A DNA stretch of 64,000 nucleotides from Gluconacetobacter diazotrophicus PA1 5 (GCF_000067045.1 NC_010125.1:1974001-2038000); one strand, 5' to 3'. Numbered from the stretch's first letter, positions 36,676 to 46,168 are shown. The notes: generated from the sequence alone by a model not told the origin. Numbers and translations: made by a program.

Positions 36676-37161
36676 GGCGTGTCGATCCTCGGACCGGTCC
36701 CGCACCAACGCAGAACCTGTCTATGCAAGATAGCCATCATTAGATGGTTCCTTGCAATAGTCTTGTTGGGGGATACGATATTTTTTACGTCCCGATTCCT
36801 CCCCCTGCCGCAACCTGACAGGTGGGAAACATCGCAAGCGTGTCTGAAAAAACCGATTCCGGACAAAATATGTGGTGACGCTATGGTAGTTGCAGAATCC
36901 ACGGTAGTTGCAGGATAGGTACAGCGTAGATATATTTACCGACAATACTTCCGATCAGGTCGCATTCCCGGTTCTATAGGTCATGCGTTTTGATCTCGAT
37001 CATATTTTGACCGTCCTCTTCCAGCCTACGTTGCTTATCTCTTTCGCCGGCATCGGCGTGGGGGCGCGGTCCCACGACACGACGAGCGGCAAGCAGAGTA
37101 CGACGGGCAGATTTTCGATGACGGCATTTTGCAAACCATCCTTCCCGACCATAGCGGCGTA
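36676..37161. promoter_or_regulatory. Long intergenic region between padR and the sulfotransferase
   Basis: 486 bp between divergent genes, AT-richer than the surroundings. It contains an 11-bp direct repeat GGTAGTTGCAG at 36885-36895 and 36903-36913, 18 bp apart start to start. It may hold the promoters for the padR operon and for the sulfotransferase-autotransporter pair (TTGACC at 37007-37012 is a possible -35 without a clear -10). No credible gene was found. Confidence 0.45.
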
Positions 37162-37965
37162 ATGCACTTCATCTCGGGACTTCCCCGCTCGGGCTCGACG
37201 CTGCTGGCGGCCATCCTGCGGCAGAATCCCCGCTTCACCGCGTCCATGAGCAGCCCTGTCTGCGGCCTGGTCCGCAAGCTGCTGGACGGGATGAGCGCGA
37301 ATAACGAATTCGCGTCCTTCATCACCGACGAACAGCGCCGACGCATCCTGCGCGGGGTGTTCGAGAATTATTATGGCGACGATTTCACGTCCCGGACCGT
37401 GTTCGATACCAACCGGGCGTGGAGCAACTGCCTGCCTCTGCTGGGCGACCTGTTTCCCGGCTGCCGGGTCATCGCCTGCGTCCGCGACGTGCCCTGGATC
37501 CTCGACAGTATCGAACGGCTGGTCCGCCGGAACTGCCTGGCGGCGTCGGGCATGTTCAATTTCGATTCCGCCGGCTCGGTCTATACGCGGGCCGAGGCCG
37601 TGGCACGGGCCGACGGCATGCTGGGCTACGGCTACAACGCCCTGAAGGAAGCCTTCTATGGCGAGCAGACCGACCGGCTAATGCTGGTCCGTTACGAAAC
37701 CCTGGTCCAGGACCCGCGACGGGTGCTGTCGGCGGTCTACGATTTCATCGGGGAAACGAATTTCGCCCACGACCTGAAGAATATCCGCTTCGACGCCGAA
37801 GCCTTCGACCGGCGCATGGGCACGCCGGGGCTGCATCAGATCCGTCCCGCCATCGGCTGGCAGCCGCGGCGGAACCTGCTGCCCCCCAACCTGATCGCCC
37901 GCTTCGCCGACGACGCGTTCTGGAACCACCCCAACGCCAACCCGAACGGGGTTCGGGTCATATGA
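37162..37965 (+). CDS. Sulfotransferase family protein
   Basis: 267 aa. Start at ATG 37162 (MHFISGLPRSGSTLLAAIL), the usual start just before the PAPS-binding loop; a TTG 11 codons upstream is possible and the ribosome-binding site is weak. Seen: 5'-phosphosulfate loop GLPRSGSTLL, a central segment RVIACVRDVPWILDSIERLV with the Arg/Ser of the 3'-phosphate site, and RYETLVQDPRRVLSAVYDFI. It should transfer sulfate from PAPS in the cytoplasm. Its stop overlaps the autotransporter start by ATGA, so the two are translationally coupled. Acceptor unknown. Confidence 0.87.
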   Translation: MHFISGLPRSGSTLLAAILRQNPRFTASMSSPVCGLVRKLLDGMSANNEFASFITDEQRRRILRGVFENYYGDDFTSRTVFDTNRAWSNCLPLLGDLFPGCRVIACVRDVPWILDSIERLVRRNCLAASGMFNFDSAGSVYTRAEAVARADGMLGYGYNALKEAFYGEQTDRLMLVRYETLVQDPRRVLSAVYDFIGETNFAHDLKNIRFDAEAFDRRMGTPGLHQIRPAIGWQPRRNLLPPNLIARFADDAFWNHPNANPNGVRVI

Positions 37966-38771
37966 TCCGCCGCACCCTGGTCGCAACCCTCAGAAAGACC
38001 GTCACCACACCCATGACCGTTATCCAGCAAGCCTCTTCCGAACCAGAATCGTTTCTCGCGCTCATCCGTCGTGCCACCACGCCACGAACAGGGCGCCACA
38101 CGCATGGCGCCAGCGCCCGGTTGCGTGTCTCGGTCTCCAGCCTGGCCATCCTCTGCGCCCTCCGGCTGGCCCTGCCCCATCAGGCGTCGGCCCAGACCGT
38201 GGTCGTGACCTCTCCCCTGACGGGCGCTTCGAACTTCAATGCCGGTGGTGCGGACGGAACGTCAGGCGCCGGCGGCACGGGCACCGGTGTCGGCGGCGGT
38301 ACGGGGGGATCTTCTTCTGGAAATAATGCCGCGGGGGGCAGCGTCGGTGGTTCTTCCGCCGGCTATGGCGGGACCGGCTTCGGCGGTGGTGGTGGCGGCG
38401 GCGCGGGCGGCCAGATCGGCAATCAGGGCAATGGCGCCGGCGGCGGTGGCGGCCTCGACGGCAGCGTCAGTAACGGGAGCGCTGGCGGGGGTGCTGGCGG
38501 GGGCGTCGGCACGACGGTGACGGCGGGTAGCTGGACCAACAATTCCTCTGTTTCCGGTGCTTATGGCGGCAATGGCGGCAATGGCGCGCCGGTCATGAAC
38601 AGCGGCGGCGGCGGCGGTGGCGGCGCGGGCGTCTACGCCTCGGGCTCTGGTTCTGGTTCGGTTACGTTGATCAATAATGCCGGTGCGGCCATTCGGGGCG
38701 GCTTCGGCGGCGAGTACGCCGGATTCGGCGTCAACACCACGGGCATTGGCGGCGGCGGCGGCGGCGGAACC

Positions 38772-39455
38772 GGCGTTGCCGGTAGCAACTTCACCCTGAC
38801 CAACGCCGGTACCATAGCCGGTGGCGGCGGTGGATACGGCTACACCGGCGGCAGCGGCGGCAACGGTGTCGGCGGTACAAACTTCAACCTGTCGAACTCC
38901 GGCAACGTGACAGGCGGCAATGGCTACAACGGCAGCCTTGGTGGCACCGGCGTTGCGGGCTCCGGCTTCACCCTCACCAACTCGGGCACGATAGCAGGCG
39001 GCCTCGGCGGCGGAAGCGGTGGAAGCGGCGTTGCCGGCAGCGGCTTCACCCTGACCAATTCCGGCACCATAACGGGCGGCAATGGCAATTATTTCACCCC
39101 TCCCCCCACTGGCGGCAACGGCGGAACCGGCGTTACCGGCAGCGGTTTCAGCCTGACCAACACCGCCACCGTAACAGGCGGCAATGGCAGCAGCGGCTTT
39201 GACTTCGACAGCGGCAACGGTGGCAACGGCGGAAGCGGCGTTGCCGGCAGCAGCTTCACCCTGGCCAATTCCGGCGCCATAACGGGCGGCAACGGCGGCA
39301 ACGGCGGCGACGGCGGCGACGGCGGCGACGGCGGCAATGACAGCTATGGCCAGGATAGCCATAACAGCAACGGCAATGGTGGTCATGGCGGCGGCGGCGT
39401 CACCGGCAGCGGCTTCACCCTGACCAATACGGGTACCATAACGGGCGGCGATGGC
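38772..39455 (+). repeat. Tandem degenerate repeats in the autotransporter passenger
   Basis: About eight copies of a roughly 25-35 residue unit with core GVAGSGFTLTNSGTITGGNG, separated by glycine-rich spacers of varying length. DNA copies are also alike (GGCGTTGCCGGCAGCGGCTT type), so recombination could change copy number. One spacer (about 39295-39395) is longer and rich in Asp/Asn/His with a lone Tyr. A beta-helical filament is likely. Confidence 0.8.
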
Positions 39456-41667
39456 GGCAGTGGCGACGGCGACGGCAAGGGCATCGATGGAAGCGGCGGG
39501 GTCGGCGTGACCAGCACGGGGGGATCGACGATCGTCACCTCCGGCCAGATCAGCGGCGGTGTCTCCGCTGCCGGTGTGCAGGCCGATGCCGTTGACCTCA
39601 GCGGTGGCGGCAACACGCTGAAACTGGAAAGTGGGTATGGCTTTACCGGCAATGTCGTCAGCACCAGTGGCACCACGAATGGGGGCGACACCCTGGAATT
39701 GGGCGGCACGGCCAACGGCACGTTCAACCTGTCGCAGATCGTCACGACAACGCCGACATCCTGGACCGGAACCGTTCAATATTCCGGATTCGACAGGTTT
39801 CTTGTGACCGATTCGGCGGTATGGACGCTGACCGGATCGACGAATGCCGTCTCCATCGCCGCGTCGATGCAGATCAACAACGGTGCAACGCTCCAGTTTG
39901 ATAACGGCGCCGCCGGCATATCGCTCGCGGGCACCTTTACCGACAATGGAATCCTGACCATCGGGGGCAGCGCCGCCGCCGCCTCGCTGGCCGGTACCGG
40001 CACCGCCAATCTTGCCGGCATCCTGACCCTGACCAACGCCGCCGATCGTTTCAGCGGCACCATCCAGGGAACCGGCGGCCTGACCATTGCGGGGGGTAAC
40101 GAGACGCTGACCGGTGCCAACACCTACAGCGGTGGCACGACGATCGAGGCCGGCACCCTGACGGTGGGAAGCAATACGGCCCTGGGAACCGGGGTGCTGG
40201 ACATGGCACAGGGCACGGCGCTGGCCTTCGGAACGAATGGCCTGACGCTGGGCAATGCGATCGTCCTGAACGGCGACCCGACGGTCGAGATCGACAGCGG
40301 CACCGACACCCTGGCCGGCACGATCAGCGACGGCGCAACGCCGGGGGACCTGGTCAAGACCGGGGCCGGCACGCTGGTGCTCGCGGGCAACAGCACCTAT
40401 AGCGGCGGCACCGAAGTCGCGGCCGGCACGCTGCAGGTCGACGGCGCGATCGCCAGTCCGGTGACTGTGGATACGGCGGGCACGCTGGCGGGCGCCGGCA
40501 CCATCGGCACCACCACCGTCTCCGGCACGCTGGCGCCGGGTGATGCCGGCGTGGGTACGCTGCATGTGAACGGCAACCTGACCATGGCAGCGGGCTCGAC
40601 CTATCAGGTGGACGTGACGCCGGCGGCGGCGCTGGGACATGTGGCGGTCACCGGTGCCGCCACGCTGCAGGGCGGCACGGTCGCGGTCACGGCGGGTGCG
40701 GGAAACTGGACGACCACGCGCTACACCATCCTGACGGCGGGCGGCGGGGTAACCGGACAGTTTGCCGGCGTGCTGACGAATCTGGCCTTCCTGACACCGA
40801 CCCTGGCCTATGATTCCGACGACGTGTTCCTGAGCCTGAGGCGCAACACGCTGGATTTCGCGGGCGTCGCCACCACGCGCAACGAGGTCGCGGCCGGCAA
40901 CGGGCTGTCCGGCACGACCAGCGGTGCCCTGTATGACGCGCTGGTGCAGACCGACGCGGCCACGGCGCGGCACGCGTTGAACAGCCTGTCGGGTGAACTC
41001 CACGCCTCGGCGCGCACCGCGTTGGTCCAGGACAGCTATTACGTGCGCGACGCCGCGGTCGAACGGCTGCGCGGCGTGGAGTGCGCGCCGGGTGCCGCCA
41101 GCGGCATGAAAACCGCCGCCGGAGGAAAGCCCACCGACGGCGCCTGCCAGCCGGACCGGGCATCGGTGTGGATGCAGGATTACGGCTCGTTCGGGCATAA
41201 TGGCGGCAACGGCAATGCCGCCGGGATGGGCCATTCGGTCGGCGGCTTCGTGCTGGGCGCGGATGCGCCGGTGCTGGGCTGGCAGGTCGGCGGCCTGGTC
41301 GGCTACGGCCATTCCTCGTTCGACAGCGGGGCGGTGTCCTCGTACGGGCACAGCAGCAATGTCAGCCTGGGCCTGTATGCCGGCACCCACTGGGGCCGCC
41401 TGGCCCTGCGCACGGGGGCGACCTATAGCTGGAACATGCTGTCCACCACCCGCAATGTCGGGTTCACCGGGTTCTCCAACCGGCTGAACACCGACTATGA
41501 CGGCGGCACCGCGCAGGCCTTCGGCGACCTGGGCTATCGCCTCGATGCCGGCCCGGCGATGATCGAGCCCTTCGCGAACGTCGCCTATGTCAACCTGCAC
41601 ACCAACGGCTACATTGAGCATGGCGGCCCGGCGGCGCTGGCCGGCCGGGCCATGGATACCGGCGTCA

Positions 41668-41673
41668 CCTACT
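41668..41673. repeat. Target site duplication, left copy
   Basis: CCTACT immediately left of the IS; identical copy at 42718-42723. Confidence 0.9.
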
Positions 41674-42717
41674 TGTTTGGTCCCGGGATTTGGTGGTGCA
41701 TTATTTTCACATGAGTGGAAGGATGCGCTATGGGCCAGGTTCACCACGGAAGCGCCACGACGACAGCGGCAGTCCGTCGAGCGATACAACATAGTCAAGA
41801 GAGCCTGAGGGTTCTGGCGAAACGCTACGGGATCAACCCGAAGACGGTCGCCAAATGGAAGGGGCGGACCGATACGTCGGATCGACGCACCGGTCCGAAG
41901 GTCGCATCCTCAACCATCCTGTCGACCGAAGAAGAAGCGATCGTTGTGGCCTTCCGTCGCCATACCCTGCTGCCTCTTGATGATTGCCTTTATGCGCTTC
42001 AGGCGACGATCCCGCATCTGACGCGATCTTCCCTGCACCGTTGTTTTCAGCGCCATGGGATCAGCCGCCTGCCCGAGACCGAAGGCGACAAACCAAAACG
42101 GTCGAAGTTCAAGAGTTATCCGATCGGCTATTTTCACATCGACATTGCTGAAGTCCGCACTGAAATGGGGCGCCTTTATCTTCTGGTGGCGATCGACCGG
42201 ACCTCGAAATTCGCTTTTGTCCAATTGCACGAGAAAGCGACACGTCGCGTTGCCGGTGACTTCCTGCGTGCTCTGGCCGCTGCGGTTCCCTACCGCATCC
42301 ATACCGTGCTGACCGATAACGGCACGCATTTTACCGATCCGGCCGGCAATGGATGGACACCCGAAGACATCAAGGCCATGCGGGCGGATGGTGTCCTGTT
42401 CCGGTGCCACTCTTTTGAACTGGCCTGTGCTGATCTCGATATCGAGCATCGACTGACAAAGCCGCGACATCCCTGGACGAATGGCCAGGTCGAGAGGATG
42501 AACCGCACGATCAAGGACGCCACCGTCAAGCGCTTCTACTACGAAACACATGACCAGTTGCGTCAACACCTCGCCGACTTCGTTACCGCCTACAATTTCG
42601 CCCGCAGGCTCAAGACCCTGCGCGGCCTCACTCCATATGAATTCATTTGTCAGCAGTGGGAAAAAGAACCATCACGGTTCATACATAATCCGCACCACCA
42701 AATCCCGGGACAAAACA
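41674..42717 (+). mobile_element. IS481-family insertion sequence (1044 bp) inserted in the autotransporter gene
   Basis: Terminal inverted repeats at 41674-41699 and 42692-42717 match at 25 of 26 positions, start TGTTTGGTCCCGGGATTTGG on the left and end in ACA on the right. A 6-bp target duplication CCTACT flanks it (41668-41673 and 42718-42723). The near-perfect ends, intact transposase and undecayed interrupted gene point to a recent insertion. One DDE transposase, + strand, same direction as the host gene. Confidence 0.95.
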
Positions 42718-43028
42718 CCTACTCGACCTTCGGGGCGCGGTTCGCCGGCACGGTCCGGGTGGGCGGCGTCGCGCTGACGCCCAATGCGACGCTGGGCTAT
42801 CGCCACGCCTTCGGCCTGACCACGCCGACCACGCGCGAGGCGTTCCTGGCCGGCGGCAACGCGTTCGACGTCGCGGGCGTGCCGCTGTCCACCGACGCGG
42901 CGGTGCTGAAGGCGGGGCTGCAGGCGAAGCTGACCGACAGGCTGAATGTCGGCCTCTCCTATGTCGGGCAGTATGGCGACCACTCCACCGACAGCGGCCT
43001 GACCGGTAACGTCAAGGTCACGTTCTGA
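41730..43028 (+). CDS. IS481-family transposase, read through into the autotransporter tail
   Basis: Start at ATG 41730 (MGQVHHGSATTTAAVRRAIQ) with GGAAGGA 5 nt upstream; an in-frame GTG lies at 41715. About 330 residues are transposase: N-terminal helix-turn-helix (RVLAKRYGINPKTVAKWKGR), then the DDE core with FHIDIAEV (D), VLTDNGTHF (D) and NGQVERMNRT (E). The frame has no stop inside the IS: the right terminal repeat encodes NPHHQIPGQN, and translation continues in frame for 103 residues of autotransporter barrel to 43028. The native protein in other insertions probably ends close to the IS edge. Whether the chimera is active is unknown. Confidence 0.92.
   Translation: MGQVHHGSATTTAAVRRAIQHSQESLRVLAKRYGINPKTVAKWKGRTDTSDRRTGPKVASSTILSTEEEAIVVAFRRHTLLPLDDCLYALQATIPHLTRSSLHRCFQRHGISRLPETEGDKPKRSKFKSYPIGYFHIDIAEVRTEMGRLYLLVAIDRTSKFAFVQLHEKATRRVAGDFLRALAAAVPYRIHTVLTDNGTHFTDPAGNGWTPEDIKAMRADGVLFRCHSFELACADLDIEHRLTKPRHPWTNGQVERMNRTIKDATVKRFYYETHDQLRQHLADFVTAYNFARRLKTLRGLTPYEFICQQWEKEPSRFIHNPHHQIPGQNTYSTFGARFAGTVRVGGVALTPNATLGYRHAFGLTTPTTREAFLAGGNAFDVAGVPLSTDAAVLKAGLQAKLTDRLNVGLSYVGQYGDHSTDSGLTGNVKVTF
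42718..42723. repeat. Target site duplication, right copy
   Basis: CCTACT immediately right of the IS; identical copy at 41668-41673. Confidence 0.9.
42718..43028 (+). pseudogene. Autotransporter 3' remnant (last barrel strands)
   Basis: The remaining C-terminal part of the split autotransporter, starting TYSTFGARFAGTVRVGGVAL and ending GNVKVTF with the terminal Phe of outer-membrane barrels. It has no start of its own and is only translated as a fusion to the IS transposase. 13 bp separate its stop from the convergent surE 3' end. Confidence 0.88.
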
Positions 43029-43041
43029 TCCCACCGCCCGT

Positions 43042-43836
43042 TCAGGGCCTGGGGGCGGAGTCCCACCTGGCGCGCATGCGCGCCAGGACGGCATCGTCGG
43101 TGCGTTCGAACCGCAGGGGCGTGACCGCGATGTGGCCGGCGGCGAGGGCCGCCGTTTCGGTGCCGGCCTCGTCCGCCCTGGGGGATCGCGTCAGGGTCAG
43201 CCAGTGATCCTGCCCGTTGCGCGGGTCGGTGCGCGGCAGGATATCAGCCCCGTCCAGCAGGCCCGTCCCCTGGCTGGTCAGGATCGGCGCGCCGGCCTGG
43301 CCGGCCGGGCAATCGGGAAAATTGACGTTCAGGCAGGCGCCGGTGGCCCAGTCCAGCGGCAGCATGCGGCGGATCACCCCGGCGGCCAGCGTGCGCGCGG
43401 TGTCCCAGCGCACCGGTTGGCCGGCGGTAAACGCCTAGCTGAGCGCGATCGAGGGAATCCCCAGCAACATTCCCGTCATGGCCGCCCCCACGGTGCCGGA
43501 AAAGACGGTCTCGATCCCCAGGTTGGCACCGCGATTGACCCCGGACAGGATCAGGTCCGGCCCCTGCCCGGCCATGAGGTGCCAAACGCCCATGACGACG
43601 CAATCGCCCGGCGTTCCCAGCACCGCATAACGCCGCACCCCCTTTTCGCTGATCCGCAGCGGGTCGTGCAGGCTCAGCGCGTGCGACGTACCGCTCTGGT
43701 CGTGTTCGGGGGCGACCACCCAGACCTCCGGCGACAGCATGGCCGCGACCTGTTCCAGGACCTGCAGGCCCGGCACGTCGATTCCATCGTCGTTGGTCAG
43801 CAGAATGCGTTTGGCAGCGAAGTTCGTTCCGGTCAT
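43042..43836 (-). pseudogene. surE: 5'/3'-nucleotidase SurE with an in-frame amber stop
   Basis: The full 264-codon SurE frame is present and otherwise intact, but codon 134 is TAG (43435-43437). The N-terminal half has the metal-binding [29 protein letters not shown] and [13 protein letters not shown]; the half after the stop continues AFTAGQPVRWDTARTLAAGV and on to a normal C-terminus. Homologues usually have a Gln before AFT, so a single CAG-to-TAG transition explains it. The N-terminal fragment lacks part of the fold. Good ribosome-binding site (AAAGGA). Follows radC by 10 bp. Sequencing error or suppression are alternatives. Confidence 0.88.
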
Positions 43837-43846
43837 GTCACATCCT

Positions 43847-44512
43847 TTAAAGCAGGCCCGCTTGGCGGAAGCTGATCGAAGCGCCGTTTCCGACGATCAC
43901 GTGATCGCGGACCGTCAGGCCCAGCACGGTGGCGATCTGCGCCAGCCGGCGGGTCATGGCGATATCCTCGCGCGACGGGGTCGGGTTCCAGCCGGGGTGG
44001 TTGTGGACCAGGATCAGTTCGCTGGCCTTCAGCTGGATGGCGCGGCGCATGACCTCGCGCGGGTAGACCGGGGTCTGGTCGATCGTGCCCTGGGCCAGGA
44101 CCTCATCGGCGATCAGCCGCGTACCACGGTCCAGGAACAGGACGCGGAACTGTTCGACCGTGTCCCGCGCCAGCGACGCCTGCAGATAGGCCATCAGCGC
44201 ATCGTGGCAGGACAGCAGGTCGCCCTGCCTGATGCGGGCGCGCATCAGGCGGATCGCGGCTTCGCGCAGTAGCGGGACGATCACGCGGATTTGCAACCGT
44301 CCCGCGACGGCCGAGGCCAGTTCCGCCGGGTCGGCGGCGAAGACCGCGCCGATGGTGCCGAAACGCGCCAGCAACGCACGGGCGGCATCCGCCGGATCGG
44401 CACCGGGCGGCAGGGCCAGGGCCAGAATCGAGGCCAGCAGCGCGGTATCGTCCGCAGCGTCGTGTGGGGAGCCGCCAGGGGCGCCCGCACGGTCCGTGGG
44501 GGGCAGGTTCAT
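43847..44512 (-). CDS. radC: RadC family protein (JAMM motif intact)
   Basis: 221 aa. An N-terminal helix-hairpin-helix-like region (about 25-85) is followed by the JAB/MPN domain. The metal-binding motif is [20 protein letters not shown], i.e. HxH...D, with Gly-Trp in place of the usual Ser-Gly after HNHP. The name implies DNA repair, but a repair role of RadC is disputed. Directly upstream of surE on the same strand, divergent from gph. Paralogue of the gene at 45336. Confidence 0.92.
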   Translation of the reverse strand: MNLPPTDRAGAPGGSPHDAADDTALLASILALALPPGADPADAARALLARFGTIGAVFAADPAELASAVAGRLQIRVIVPLLREAAIRLMRARIRQGDLLSCHDALMAYLQASLARDTVEQFRVLFLDRGTRLIADEVLAQGTIDQTPVYPREVMRRAIQLKASELILVHNHPGWNPTPSREDIAMTRRLAQIATVLGLTVRDHVIVGNGASISFRQAGLL

Positions 44513-44619
44513 CGGCAGGTCCCGCCTGGTACAGGGCCGGATGCCTCGGGTGACGGTCGCAACGGCTCGATTGCGTGCGTATATAGAATACTCATGGAGC
44601 CTAAAGGATTATCGCCGGT

Positions 44620-45327
44620 ATGAATGTCCTGTCGTCCTTGAACCGTCACGATGCGGTTCTTCTTGATCTCGATGGCACGATCGTCGATTCTCGTGCCGGA
44701 ATTATCGGCTCCCTGCACGATTCGTTGTGCGATCTTGGGCATGAACCCGATCCCGAGGAAGACCTGACCTGGGTAGTCGGCCCCCCGCTGCACGATCTGG
44801 TCGCCCGGGTCTTGCAACATTATGGCGACGACCGGGCCGAAGAGGCTGTCCGACTCTATCGCTATCACTACGAACGCCACGGCATGCATCGCAGTGCCGT
44901 GTTCGCCGGCATGCAGGATGTCATCGAAACGGTGGCGGCATCCGGCGCGCGGCTGTTCCTGGCGACGTCCAAGCCGGTGCATCTGGCGCGCGCGATCCTG
45001 GATCTGCGCGGGCTGACGAAATATTTCACCGCCTTGTACGGCGCGCGGCCCGATGACAGCGGGGCGGAAAAACCGGAACTGATCGGGCAGTTGCTGCGCG
45101 AGCACGCAATTGCGGCCGGCCGCGCCGTCATGGTCGGCGACCGTCGCTACGACATCAGCGGGGCGCATGCGAATCATGTCCGGGCGCTGGGCGCGCTTTG
45201 GGGCTATGGCGGCGAGGAAGAACTGACCGAGGCCGGGGCGGATGCCCTGGTGGCCGATCCCGGCGAGCTTCTGGCCGCGATCCGCAGCCAGCTTGCGGCG
45301 GCGCACCTGCACCCCGCTGCGGAATGA
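44620..45327 (+). CDS. HAD family hydrolase (phosphoglycolate phosphatase-like)
   Basis: 235 aa. HAD motifs: I, LLDLDGTIVDSRAG (nucleophile Asp); II, LFLATSKPVHLAR (Thr/Ser); III with Lys in GAEKPELIGQLL; IV, AVMVGDRRYDISGA. A helical cap between I and II (about 20-85) puts it in subclass I near Gph/PpaX. It may remove phosphoglycolate formed after DNA 3' end repair; exact substrate not determinable. A TATAGAAT box lies about 35 bp upstream of the ATG. Sits between the two radC genes. Confidence 0.88.
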   Translation: MNVLSSLNRHDAVLLDLDGTIVDSRAGIIGSLHDSLCDLGHEPDPEEDLTWVVGPPLHDLVARVLQHYGDDRAEEAVRLYRYHYERHGMHRSAVFAGMQDVIETVAASGARLFLATSKPVHLARAILDLRGLTKYFTALYGARPDDSGAEKPELIGQLLREHAIAAGRAVMVGDRRYDISGAHANHVRALGALWGYGGEEELTEAGADALVADPGELLAAIRSQLAAAHLHPAAE

Positions 45328-45335
45328 CGGCCATC

Positions 45336-46070
45336 CTATAGCCGCCGCTGCTGCCGCAGGCTGAGCCACTGGCCATGGTGCAGGATCAGGTGGTCCTGCA
45401 CCGTCAGGGACAGGTTCTGCGCATGGTAGGAAATAGCCTGCATCAGCACGGCGTCACGCTCGACCAGCGCCGCGGGGGGCGGCCAGACCGGGGCGATGCG
45501 GATGCCGACGAAGGCGGTGGCGTGCAGGTCGAGCGCGCGCAGCAGGATATGGCGCTGCACCAGGTCCAGTTCCCCCGTATCCAGCGCGGCGTCCAGGGCT
45601 TCGTCGGCGATGATGTGGTTGCTGCTGTCGAGGAAGAGAATCCGCAACTGGCCGGGCGGTGCGCCGGTCAGGACCGTGTCGCAATAGGCCAGCACGGCAT
45701 CCCAGTCGCGCATGGGCGTGCGCGTCAGCGGGTCGGGGCGCGACAGACGCTCGGCCACGCTGGCCGGCAGCATCAGCGGCAGCGCCACCCGGTCCGACAG
45801 GCCCGCCGCGCGCAGGGCATCGGCCGGCGCCGACAGCAGGGCGCCCAGGCTGCCGAACCGGTTCAGCAGCGCCTTGGCCATCGGCTTGGTATCGCGGCGC
45901 GGCACGCCGGAAAACAGCAGCATTTCAATAATTTCGTAATCGGCCAGCGACCCGGCGCCCGATGCCAGCACGCGCGCGCGCATCCGGGCGCGGTGCCCGG
46001 TGGGGCCGGTCTCCTTGAACGGGGCACTCTGTCGGGGGGCTTTCCCCCCATCCCCGCCCGTCCGTGTCAT
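45336..46070 (-). CDS. RadC-like protein lacking the JAMM histidines
   Basis: 244 aa. Start at ATG 46070 (MTRTGGDGGKAPRQ), with GAGAGG 5 nt upstream; the frame opens 9 codons earlier. The RadC N-terminal region is well kept (ASGAGSLADYEIIEMLLFSG and RRDTKPMAKALLNRFGSLGA). In the catalytic domain, where HNHPSGDPTPS should be, it reads VGIRIAPVWPPPAALVERD: both His are gone while a downstream Asp remains. The domain otherwise aligns to its end (LTVQDHLILHHGQWLSLR). Probably no metallopeptidase-type activity; it may be structural. Convergent with gph (8 bp gap), divergent from uvrD. Confidence 0.88.
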   Translation of the reverse strand: MTRTGGDGGKAPRQSAPFKETGPTGHRARMRARVLASGAGSLADYEIIEMLLFSGVPRRDTKPMAKALLNRFGSLGALLSAPADALRAAGLSDRVALPLMLPASVAERLSRPDPLTRTPMRDWDAVLAYCDTVLTGAPPGQLRILFLDSSNHIIADEALDAALDTGELDLVQRHILLRALDLHATAFVGIRIAPVWPPPAALVERDAVLMQAISYHAQNLSLTVQDHLILHHGQWLSLRQQRRL

Positions 46071-46168
46071 TCCATCCTCTCTTTCACGCCTGGCCACAGA
46101 CCCGCCTGCCCGCGCGAATGCGCGCGCATAAGCTTGGTCATAATCTCCGGACGCCCTATACGGAAATC

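Larger units (their letters stand above)
37962..41714 (+). pseudogene. Glycine-rich autotransporter, 5' part, truncated by an IS481-family insertion
   Basis: Now 1250 aa, of which the last 13 are encoded by the IS before a TGA at 41712. Removing the IS and one target copy restores a single 1338-aa frame ending at 43028. Layout: extended N-terminus and signal peptide with cleavage near QASA (about 77); Gly/Ser/Asn-rich region (about 90-500) including tandem motifs; passenger-associated transport repeats (about 690-870: GAGTLVLAGNSTYSGGT, TLAGAGTIGTTTVSGTLAPG); and a beta-barrel from about 1040. The IS cuts the barrel, removing about 100 C-terminal residues and the terminal Phe needed for BamA insertion, so the present product should not reach the outer membrane. 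Likely an adhesin. Coupled to the sulfotransferase. Confidence 0.9.

Noticed and set aside
38262-41798. 1178-codon ORF antisense to the autotransporter
   Set aside because: Arises from Gly/Ala-rich codons on the other strand and has no domain; it also crosses the IS left end.
41713-42715. Possibility that the IS belongs to the IS3 family with a frameshifted orfAB
   Set aside because: One continuous transposase frame, TGT...ACA ends and a 1044-bp length fit IS481 better; no orfA/orfB overlap or slippery site.
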